From Hymenobacter cellulosilyticus (GTDB taxonomy: Bacteria > Bacteroidota > Bacteroidia > Cytophagales > Hymenobacteraceae): a DNA stretch of 64,000 nucleotides. A program made the translations under genes and the position numbers. Position 1 is the stretch's first letter; each line of letters opens with the position of its first letter. Of the stretch, positions 27,945 to 35,722 are shown in pieces. The stretch is from assembly GCF_022919215.1 (NCBI RefSeq), contig NZ_CP095046.1, positions 2,904,501 through 2,968,500 on the forward strand, given 5' to 3'. The notes below the pieces were generated by a model that was not told the origin of the DNA, did not search any database, and saw only the letters and a list, made by a program, of their open reading frames with translations.

Positions 27945-28127
27945 GCGGTTCTACACCGCGACCTTGCGGTTCTATACCGCACTATCCCGATGTAGAACCG
28001 CGAGGTCGAAGTGTAAGACCGCGGTATCCCGGTTCTACACCGCACTATACCAGTGCAAGACCGCAGTATCCCGGAGTTACATCGCGACTTCGCGGTCTTA
28101 CACCGCAATATCCCGGTGTAAAACCGC
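27945..28127. repeat. Nine-unit array of near-palindromic 15-mers at exact 21-bp spacing
   Basis: Units start at 27945, 27966, 27987, 28008, 28029, 28050, 28071, 28092 and 28113, every 21 bases without exception. Each unit is a degenerate 15-mer such as GCGGTTCTACACCGC or its reverse form (CCGGTGTAAAACCGC). The ends are self-complementary (GCGGT...ACCGC) and the centre gives each unit a direction: +,+,-,-,+,-,+,+,-. The 6-base linkers are of two kinds, GACCTT/GAGGTC/GACTTC and NNTATC-like. The array fills the gap between the DUF3037 stop and the convergent SNF2 stop. Both strands are open and would read as heptad repeats, but no start context or family supports a protein. No CRISPR-like unique spacers are present. 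Confidence 0.93.
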
Positions 28128-28215
28128 ATGGCTGGGTGCTACTGTTGCGACGGGTGAGCATCCCGATGACAGCCTCTTGGTATCCATTACTCCTGGTTGA
28201 AGAGGAGCAGGACCC

Positions 28216-31200
28216 CTATCGAAACAGCTCCCGCAGCTCGTCCCGACTCAGGTTCTTGATGAGCGTGGCATCAGTGTGAATCAAGTCGTGGGCTAGTTCG
28301 CGCTTGGCTTCCTGCAGCTTCATGATTTTCTCCTCAATGGTGTCGGGGCAGATTAGTCGCACGGCCACCACTTTCTTGTCCTGCCCGATGCGGTGGCTGC
28401 GGTCAATGGCCTGATTTTCCACCGCCGGATTCCACCACGGGTCCACCAGGTACACGTAATCGGCCTCGGTGAGGTTGAGGCCCGTGCCGCCAGCTTTCAG
28501 GCTGATCAGGAACACGCGCACCGAGTCGTCCATCTGGAAGCGGGCCACGGTGGCCGCCCGGTTTTTGGTTTGGCCGGTGAGGTAGGTAAAGGGAATGTCC
28601 AACGTCCGCAGTTCGTCCCGAATCAAGTTCAGCATGGTCACGAACTGAGAGAAGATCAGGATTTTGTGCTGCGGGGCCTTGGTCCGGACTTCTTCTACCA
28701 GGGCTTCGAGCTTGCTGGAGGCCCGGCCGTAGTCGGCCTCGTCGGGCAGCAGGGCGGGGGAGTTGCAGATCTGGCGCAGCTTGGTCAGGCCCTGTAGAAT
28801 GTGGATGCTTTCCTTCTGGGGCGCGTCCTCGTGAATGCCCAGCAGCAGGTCGTGGTACTCTTTTTTGCAGGCCTCGTACACCCGGCGCTGCTCGGCGCCC
28901 ATTTCGCAGTAGAGCACCATTTCGGTTTTGTCGGGCAGCTCCCGGGCCACCTGGCCCTTGGTGCGGCGCAGCACAAACGGGCTGATGCGCTGCTGCAGTT
29001 CCCGGGCCCGTCGCTCGTCCTTGAACTTGTCGATGGGCCCGGCATACAAATCCTTGAAGTGCTTGAGGGAGCCCAGCAACCCCGGGCAGGCAAACGACAA
29101 GAGCCCGTAAATATCCAGCGTATTATTTTCCAGCGGCGTGCCGGTGAGTACCACCCGGTTGCGGGCCTGCAGCAGCCGCGCGGCTTTATAGCGCTGCGAC
29201 TCCGGGTTTTTGATGGCCTGGGCCTCGTCCAAAAACACGTAGTTGAATGAGTACTCGCGCAGCTGCTTGATGTCGGCCACCAGCGTGTTGTAGGTCGTCA
29301 GCACAATGTCGCAGGCGTCGAAAAGGGCAGCTTCGGCCCGGCGCAGACTGCCCTGCAGCACGTGTACGCGCAGCGTGGGAGCAAACTTCTCGACCTCGGC
29401 CTGCCAGTTGAACACCAGGGACGTGGGCACCACTACCAAACTGGCCGGGCGCGAACCGTGCTGGCGCTGCAGCAGGATGAAGGCCAGCACCTGCAGGGTT
29501 TTGCCCAGGCCCATGTCATCGGCCAGACAGCCGCCAAAATTGAAGGTGTCCAGGAAGTTAAGCCAGTTGAGGCCCTGCCGTTGGTACTCGCGCAGCGTAG
29601 CCTGCAAACCCGCCGGGGGCTCTACTGGGGCAATGCCGGTGAAGTCGGCCACGGCGGCCTGGTAGGTGGTCAGGCGGGCCCGGGCAGCCTCGTCGAGGGC
29701 GGCCGGGTCGTAGAGCTCCTGAATCAGGCGGAAGTTGCTGCTGGGCGTGCGGATTCGGTCTTCCACCACCTCGCCGGCGGCAAAGTATTCGGCAAACCTC
29801 TCGACCCACTCCTGGGGCAGAATTCCGCGGGTGCCGTCGTCAAGGCGCACGTAGTGGCTGCGGTTGCGGATGGCCTGCTGCACCTGCCGCAACGAGGCTT
29901 TCTGCTGGCCGAAGCGCACGTTGAGTTGGGTGTCGAACCAGTTGGTTTCGCCCGTGACGCGCACCGAAATCCGGGCCCGGTAGGGGTTGAGCGTGTTGTC
30001 CTTGAGCTGGTTGAAACCCAGAATGCTGATGCCAGCTTGCTGCCAGTCTTCAAAGGCCGTCAAAACCCACTCCTCGTCCAGAAACAACGCCCGGGGTGCG
30101 TCGAAAGCCGCCTGGTGCAGCTGCTCCTGCCACGTGGGGTACTGGCGCAGCAAAGCCGTGATGAAGCCGGCCTCGGCGGCCGTGTCGCGCTGCAGAGCGA
30201 AGGTGCGGCCCAGCTCGTCGGTAGCCAGAATCTGGCGCTTCGAGAGGATGGGCACTTCCCGGGTGCCGTAGCGCATCACGGGCAGCACTTCCACGCCCAG
30301 GCCGTTGTCGGAGAGGTAAAGCAGCTTTTCCGGGGCCTGGTCGAAGCCGCTGCTGGCCCGCTGTTCGGGCGTGGCGGGCCGCACAAAGGAGTAGCTCACA
30401 TGGAGCTTGTCCTCCAGGTTGGCCAGCACCTGCTGCTGAAACTCGCGGAACTTGCTCTGGTGAATCAGCAGGGTGTTGTTGCGCCGCTTAAAAAACTCGA
30501 TTACCCGCCACACGGCCAGGTCTTCCAGCAGGTACAGCGCCTTGTTTACGGCCACGAAATACTCGAAGCGGATAGGGGCGGTAGTCAAATCCACGGGCTG
30601 GTCGTGGAGCAGCAGCCGGCCCGTTACCTCGTAAAACTCGTTTTGCTGACTGACGTGCAAATGCAAATCGGTGGGGCGGCCCGCAGCTGCAGCGGCGTGA
30701 GAGCCGGCCCGGTAAGCTTATCCGACACAGTCGGGTTGTGGGCAAAAACAGGCAGGTTCTCGGGGTTGTCTACAATGGCCCGCAGTGCCTGCAGCGTCGC
30801 CGTCGAGCGTTTCTCGTCGTAGTTGTGCTGAAAGCGGGCCAGGCCGGAGTAGAACCGCAGCTCGGCCAGGTTGTCGCTCGTACCCAGCCGGTCGAGCGGG
30901 TTGAGCACCGTCACCGGGTTTTTGACTTTGCCCGCCGTCGTGAGCACCGCCTCGGCCAGCTGCACCGTGAGGTGGCCGTAGTACTTGTGCCGGCTCAGCA
31001 CCACGATGCGCCGGCTGCCCGCCGCGGCCACCGCCCCGCGCCCCTCCGGCAGGAGCTGACTTACCAGCTCCTGGGTGGTAGCGGCCGTAACGGCAAACAG
31101 GCCCGCCTGCCGCGGCGCGACCAGTACCTGGGGCCGGTTGTAGGTCAGCTCAAAGTGGGCGTCGAGGTCGGTGGCGTGCTCTAGGCCGTAGTCGCGGGCG

Positions 31201-31592
31201 GCGGCGCGCAGCAGCTCCTGGCGCTGGGCCGCGTCGAAAAACACCCGCAATTCCTTGCGCTGCAGAATGCTGAGCAGTACCAGAGCCTGATGCTCGCACA
31301 ACGTGCCGGCCGGAGCTGAGCAGCTGCAGGTTAGCAGCAAGCCCTGAGGCTGCTGCTCCACCGTAACCGGCGGAAACGGCGGGCCGCCAAAGCTGCTTGG
31401 GCTGGTAAAGGTGCCCGCGTTTAGGGTCAGTTTCTGGGGCTGAATGGCGGTGAGGGTGCGGTAGTCGGCCGGCGGTAGGGTAGGGGCGAGCCGCTCCACG
31501 TCGGCACTGGTAAGGGCCGGCAGCTGGGCCGCAAACCAGTAATGGTGTCGGCCCGGCTCCAGTTCAGCAGGTATTTCCGGGGAAGGAGGCAT
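28216..31592 (-). CDS. SWIM zinc-finger SNF2-family helicase, one frameshift
   Basis: 1125 residues after correction. A SWIM zinc finger lies near residues 85-105 (TCSCSAPAGTLCEHQALVLL, CxCx8CxH). The C-terminal half is a complete SNF2 ATPase: GGCLADDMGLGKTLQVLAF (Walker A), VFLDEAQAIKN (motif II DEAQ), VVLTGTPLENN (III), KILIFSQFVTML (IV), FLISLKAGGTGLNLTEADYV (V) and DPWWNPAVENQAIDRSHRIGQ-type motif VI. The frame breaks near 30675 (GCCGCCCCACCG needs one C, giving LRAAPTDLHLHVSQQNEF), which would split the regulatory half from the motor. The ATG at 31592 opens MPPSPEIPAELEPGRHH. Likely remodels protein-DNA complexes. No restriction or DISARM-type genes are adjacent, so a defence role is unproven. 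Confidence 0.93.
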
Positions 31593-31811
31593 ACAACAGG
31601 GCGGGGCGCGAAGAAAACAGGTGGCCGGCTGGTCCAGACTTCGCAACGCCCGAAGATACGGCCCGCGCCGGGCCTGCCCGAAGCCGAGACGCAAAAAAGC
31701 CCCGGCATGGGCCAGGAGCTTTAGTAAACTACGTAGTGCTAGGCTGGGCCCGGCCGCGGCTAGGCCATTTCTACCGTTATCTGCGCCACGGCACGGGTCA
31801 TGGGCCGGGAA

Positions 31812-32267
31812 TTAAGCCGCTATCCAGGTACCATTGCCTAGGGCGTACCCATTCAGCCAGGGTTGCCTGGCCAGGTCGGCCACCAGAGTCGTGGTGGTGC
31901 TGTTGGCTGCTTTGGCAATCCGGTGGGTAAAGCCGCGGTGTGGGGCAGCAGCGGCAGGTGGTACCACCTTGCAGAACAGCACCTGGCCGGTCCAGTCACG
32001 GTCGGGCCCTGGAGCCGGTGCCGCGCCAGGCGTAGGGAAGGTTTTGTCATAGGCTTTTCTGAACTTGCCCAGCACGCTCTGGCAACCGCAGTCCATCTGA
32101 AAGCCAATGGTGTAGGTAAGCTGGCCGGCGTCGTCCGGGGCGCTTAGCTTTCCTTGCAGACCAAGATTGCCGTAGCAGCGCAGGTACTGCTGACCAAAGT
32201 GTTGAAAGCTTTTCTCAGTCTTGAACCGCAGCTCAAAGACGCCTTCGGATTTGGTTGGACCTGACAT
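31812..32267 (-). CDS. Hypothetical protein
   Basis: 151 residues, no recognised family. The N-terminal half looks like a compact beta-rich domain (GVFELRFKTEKSFQHFGQQY, LTYTIGFQMDCGCQSVLGKF). The C-terminal third is rich in Ala, Pro and Thr. There is no signal peptide or membrane segment. It is divergent from the hypothetical gene at 32643; the 375 bases between them contain two operator-like palindromes. Codon use is normal, which supports a real gene. Confidence 0.6.
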   Translation of the reverse strand: MSGPTKSEGVFELRFKTEKSFQHFGQQYLRCYGNLGLQGKLSAPDDAGQLTYTIGFQMDCGCQSVLGKFRKAYDKTFPTPGAAPAPGPDRDWTGQVLFCKVVPPAAAAPHRGFTHRIAKAANSTTTTLVADLARQPWLNGYALGNGTWIAA

Positions 32268-32450
32268 AAGGTTGCCTAAAAATAGTGGGAGGATAAGAAC
32301 GAAGGGCCACGTTGAAGCAGGTGTGCGCCCCGGTGGCCGGGGGCAAGGCCCGGCTAAGGGTACCGCTTAGCCGGAATGGGGTAGGAGTATGGCAAAGTAA
32401 AGTGTTGTCCAGTAAGTGTTTGAGCGAAAAAAATACCCGATTGTCTAACC

Positions 32451-32533
32451 TAGGTATTTTTACCTGCCTGGACTTAGGCCGTTGCCTCGGACTTGTTTCC
32501 GGTTGTCCCCCGGCAACCAGGTATAAATACCTG
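32451..32533. promoter_or_regulatory. Two matching 16-bp palindromes, candidate operator sites
   Basis: TAGGTATTTTTACCTG (32451-32466) and CAGGTATAAATACCTG (32518-32533) share the pattern YAGGTATWWWTACCTG and start 67 bases apart. A half site, AAATACC, lies at 32431-32437. They sit in the divergent gap (32268-32642) between the hypothetical genes at 31812 and 32643. A near-promoter GGTACTTTGG follows at 32581. Two well-matched palindromes in one promoter region suggest a dimeric repressor or activator. The rest of the gap holds nothing else I can name. Confidence 0.6.
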
Positions 32534-32642
32534 ATTTTGCAACTCCCGTGTTTCTACCCACTGCCGCGCTTGCCCGAATGCGGTACTTTGGGACTATCAA
32601 GATCTTCTTGCTACTTCCTGTCTTATTCTCTCGTTTCAGCCC

Positions 32643-33367
32643 ATGGCCAACAAGATTTTACCACCTAATATAACTCCGGCAGATTACCGGGATGCTACTC
32701 TGAACTGGGTTCAAACCATTGAGCGGCCTACTTCTGAAGCGTACAAGATCTTTGAGGTAGACAGCACCCAGCTCACGGCCGTCAGCTTTCCGCTCGAGGC
32801 CATTATTTCGCTACTTTCTACCGTGCGCGTCCACTACATCGAGGCCCGGTTTCTGGTTGTTAACGACCGGTTTTCCATTGGGCTGTATGCCACCGACGTA
32901 AACCACGTGCGCCTTTCGGGCTATTACCAGGCTTACTCCTGGTGGACGACGCCCATAATGGGGGCTCCCGCCAAGTCTTTTACCGGCACCGACCAGGCCC
33001 CTACGCCCTGGTTAGCGCCTGGACTACGGCCTGGAAGGACGTGCCACCGTCTGAGTTGAAGCCCGAAATGTTTATCACCAGCTACGGTACTCTAGAAGGC
33101 TACAGCTTCAAGGCCGCCGACTTCATGCAGCCGCTTTTTGAGGCGCAGGACGTAAGCGGCCTGGAAATTCGAGTTGACCTCTGCCTGCACCAGTACTACC
33201 CAGCTGTAGCCGCCGGCGACTCGCCGCTGCAGCAAACCTTCGGGCTGGTGCTGCGCTTGTCGCCGCCCAATAGCACCGAGCAGGTCGCCCAGGCCCAGCA
33301 AACAGCGGCCATTGTTGCCAGCACGCCCTTCTTCGACTTGTCGACGCCCTGCCCGCCCGGCACCTGA
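32643..33367 (+). CDS. Hypothetical protein, one frameshift
   Basis: 241 residues after correction. I recognise no family. There is no signal peptide or membrane segment. The protein has many aromatic residues in short strands (FSIGLYATDVNHVRLSGYYQAYSWW, FITSYGTLEGYSFKAADFM), suggesting a soluble beta-rich fold. The frame breaks near 33002 in GGCCCCTACG. Adding one C gives DQAPYALVSAWTTAWKDVPP. It is the first gene of a rightward set that continues with a seven-helix membrane protein, a histidine kinase and a response regulator. Expression is probably governed by the palindromes upstream. Confidence 0.72.
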
Positions 33368-33424
33368 TTTGGCTGCCCGAAGGCCGTTCTTTCCGTCTGA
33401 TTATTAGCCGCGCATCTTTCGCCT

Positions 33425-34072
33425 ATGCATTTTACGCTGCAGCAACTCCTAATGCGGCTCACCCTGGTGCCCGTCCTAGTGGCGGGCATCATTGGTTTCG
33501 TACGCTTCCGTCAGCTGCCCCTCAACCTGCGCTACCTGGCCGGGCTGCTGTGGTTTGTGTTGCCCATCGAAATCCTGGGCGTGGTGCTGCTGACCTTGCA
33601 CCGCAACAACCTGTTTCTGATGCCTATCTACATGGTGGGCGAAACCTGCCTGCTGGGTCTGGTGTATCTGCACACGCTACAGTCGCGGCCTTTTACCCGC
33701 CTACTGCCCTGGGTGGTGGGCGGCTTTACCCTCTACGCCCTGGCCGACACGCTCTGGGCCGAGAATCTGACCCGGTTCCGGCCCGGGCAGCAGGTGCTGC
33801 AGGCGGTGCTGGTACTGGGCTTCGTGGGTTTGTATTTCCGCAAGCTGCTCAACGAGTTGCAGGTGCCGCACCCCACCCGGGAGCCAATGTTCTGGGTGTC
33901 AACCGGGCTGTTTATTTACTTTCTGGGCTACCTGCAAATTGCCTTGTTCAGCAACTACCTGCTGCAGTACTCGCAGCAGCTGAATCATAACATCTGGGCC
34001 GTTCACTCGCTGCTGTATCTGGTGCTGCACAGCTGCTTTGGTTACGCGCTATGGCTGCGCCCCCGGAAGTAG
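33425..34072 (+). CDS. Seven-helix membrane protein, probable sensor partner of the kinase
   Basis: 215 residues with seven hydrophobic segments, for example LTLVPVLVAGIIGFV, YLAGLLWFVLPIEILGVVLL, LFLMPIYMVGETCLLGLVYL, LPWVVGGFTLYALADTL, VLQAVLVLGFVGLYF, MFWVSTGLFIYFLGYL and WAVHSLLYLVLHSCFGY. No named family is recognised. Its last 22 bases overlap the start of the histidine kinase gene, so the two are translated together. The natural inference is that this protein supplies the membrane sensor for a kinase that has only one membrane segment itself. Confidence 0.82.
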   Translation: MHFTLQQLLMRLTLVPVLVAGIIGFVRFRQLPLNLRYLAGLLWFVLPIEILGVVLLTLHRNNLFLMPIYMVGETCLLGLVYLHTLQSRPFTRLLPWVVGGFTLYALADTLWAENLTRFRPGQQVLQAVLVLGFVGLYFRKLLNELQVPHPTREPMFWVSTGLFIYFLGYLQIALFSNYLLQYSQQLNHNIWAVHSLLYLVLHSCFGYALWLRPRK

Positions 34073-34841
34073 CCTTTGCCCAGCTGCTCTTCGGCGGCAT
34101 TGCCTTCATGCTGCTGGCTGGCGGCAGCCTGGTCGTGTTTCTGGTAACCTACCAGAAGCGCCTGCTACACCAGCAGCTGCGCCTACGCCTGGCCGAGGCC
34201 GAACACCAGCAGCAGCTGCTTACCGCTATTATTGAGGCTCAGGAAGGAGAGCGGGAGCGAATCGGGCGGGACCTGCACGACGGCATCGGGTCCACCATTT
34301 CCACGGCCAAGCTGCTGCTCAACCGTCTGGAAAGTCTGCCGCCTGATGCTGAGGATGCCCAAGGCCTGCTCAAGCTCGTTCGCGAGATTATGGGCACGGC
34401 CGTGCACGACGTGCGCAGCATTTCCCACAGCCTGTATCCGGCTGTGCTGGCCCGGTTTGGCCTGGCCGAAGCTCTGCAACACTTGGTAGACGTAAGCAAC
34501 GAAACCGGGCAGCTGCCCATCCTGCTCGAGGTAGACTACCACCGGCCCCTGGCCCTGGCTCAGGAGCTGGCCTTGTACCGCATTACCCAAGAGCTGGTGC
34601 ACAACGCCTTGAAGCACGCCCGCGGCGCCACCCGCCTGCTGGTGCAGCTGCATCAGCAGGGCCCGCGCCTGACGCTGGTGGTGGAAGACAACGGCTGTGG
34701 CTTTGGCGAGGAGCTGGGCCGCGGGCGGGGCTGCGCAGCATCGAGGTGCGGGTGCAGATGCTGCAGGGCCGCCTTTGGCAGCAATCCGCCGCCGGGCAGG
34801 GCGCCCGCATGGTTATTGAGCTCGACGCCCGGCCGGAATAG
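34051..34841 (+). CDS. Sensor histidine kinase (HisKA_3 type), one frameshift
   Basis: 263 residues after correction. One N-terminal membrane helix (LLFGGIAFMLLAGGSLVVFLV) is followed by a coiled linker (LRLRLAEAEHQQQLL). The HisKA_3 dimerisation box GERERIGRDLHDGIGSTIS carries the phospho-accepting His near residue 76. The HATPase part shows ELVHNALKHA (N box) and VVEDNGCGFGEEL (G1). The frame breaks near 34732 (CGGGGCTG). One extra G gives RGRGLRSIEVRVQMLQGRL, the expected C-terminal G2 region, and moves the stop to 34839-34841. It is coupled to the upstream seven-helix protein and followed by a NarL-type regulator, its likely target. Confidence 0.92.
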
Positions 34842-34928
34842 CTAGTGCCGAATTGTTGTGCTACTATTGCGGTAGCTTCGCTTTTCCCGAAAGGAAGCCC
34901 CGCTACATTATCCCATTATCTACTAGTT

Positions 34929-35597
34929 ATGGCTACTGTTTCGCGTTCCGTTCACATTGCTTTGCTCGACGACCACGCCCTGTTTCGCCAGGGGCTGCGC
35001 TACATTCTGCAGTCGTTGCCATACGTGGAAACGGTGGTAGAAGCCGCCACGTTTGCCGAGCTGCTGGCTCATTGCCGGCAGCGTCTGCCCGACGTGCTCC
35101 TGCTGGATCTGCAGATGCCGGAAGTAGATGGAGCCGAGGCTACCCGTTTGCTGCTGGCCGAGTTTCCGGACCTAAAAATCATTGTGCTGTCGATGTTTTC
35201 GGCCGATAAGTTTATCACCCAGATGATGAAGCTGGGGGTGCGCAGTTACCTGCCCAAAGACTCGGACCAGGAGCAGCTAAGCCAGGCCCTGGAGGCGGTA
35301 CTGCTCACGGGGCACCACTTCACCCCGAGCATTTCGCGGGCTCTGATGCGGGCCGTGCAGCACCCCACCCGGCAGCAACCCACCACGCTGCCCCACCTCG
35401 TGCAGCTTACCCCGCGGGAGCTGGAGGTGCTGCACCGCATCTGTCAGGGCCGTAAAGCCTCCGAAATTGCCGATGAGCTGTTTTTGAGCCGGCGGACGGT
35501 GGAAGGACACCGCCAGAATTTGCTGGAAAAAACCGGCGCGCCCAACTCCGCGGGCCTGGTCGTGTATGCCGCCCAGCACGGTTTGCTGCCGGAGTAG
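34929..35597 (+). CDS. NarL/FixJ-family response regulator
   Basis: 222 residues. Receiver domain at the N-terminus: acidic pair in HIALLDDHALFRQGL, the phospho-accepting Asp in VLLLDLQMPEVDG (about residue 59), Ser/Thr in IVLSMFSA and Lys in SYLPKDS. A LuxR-type helix-turn-helix follows near residue 155 (LTPRELEVLHRICQGRKASE, SRRTVEGHRQNLLEKT). The pairing with the HisKA_3 kinase just upstream is the standard one for this class. The ATG at 34929 gives the correct receiver N-terminus. Its regulon may include its own operon via the palindromes at 32451-32533, which is a guess. Confidence 0.95.
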   Translation: MATVSRSVHIALLDDHALFRQGLRYILQSLPYVETVVEAATFAELLAHCRQRLPDVLLLDLQMPEVDGAEATRLLLAEFPDLKIIVLSMFSADKFITQMMKLGVRSYLPKDSDQEQLSQALEAVLLTGHHFTPSISRALMRAVQHPTRQQPTTLPHLVQLTPRELEVLHRICQGRKASEIADELFLSRRTVEGHRQNLLEKTGAPNSAGLVVYAAQHGLLPE

Positions 35598-35640
35598 AAA
35601 GAGCTTCAGAATAGAATTGTCCTAACCGGCTATAAAGCAG

Positions 35641-35687
35641 AACGTCATTCCGAGCGCAGGACTCCTCTCTGCGTTCGAAATGACGTT
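35641..35687. repeat. Dispersed-type hairpin repeat between convergent genes
   Basis: AACGTCATTCCGAGCGCAG (35641-35659) pairs with CTGCGTTCGAAATGACGTT (35669-35687) with three or fewer mismatches and a 9-base loop. The arm resembles the GTCATTCCGAGCG repeat that I recall as common between genes in Hymenobacter-like genomes. It lies between the regulator stop and the peptidase stop and may act as a terminator in both directions. Confidence 0.6.
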
Positions 35688-35722
35688 TGGTTAGGCCCTA
35701 AAGCCGGTCTTACGGACCAAGC

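Noticed and set aside
27945..28127. CRISPR array
   Set aside because: Repeats are 15 bases and diverged, linkers are 6 bases and recurrent, and no cas gene is near.
27893..28200. Two overlapping 78-residue heptad-repeat proteins in the 21-bp array
   Set aside because: Both strands are open only because the unit is 21 bases and nearly palindromic. Neither frame has a promoter or known relatives. Kept as an alternative in the finding, not as genes.
29362..30822. 486-residue open frame antisense to the SNF2 gene
   Set aside because: Shadow frame; all helicase motifs read on the minus strand.
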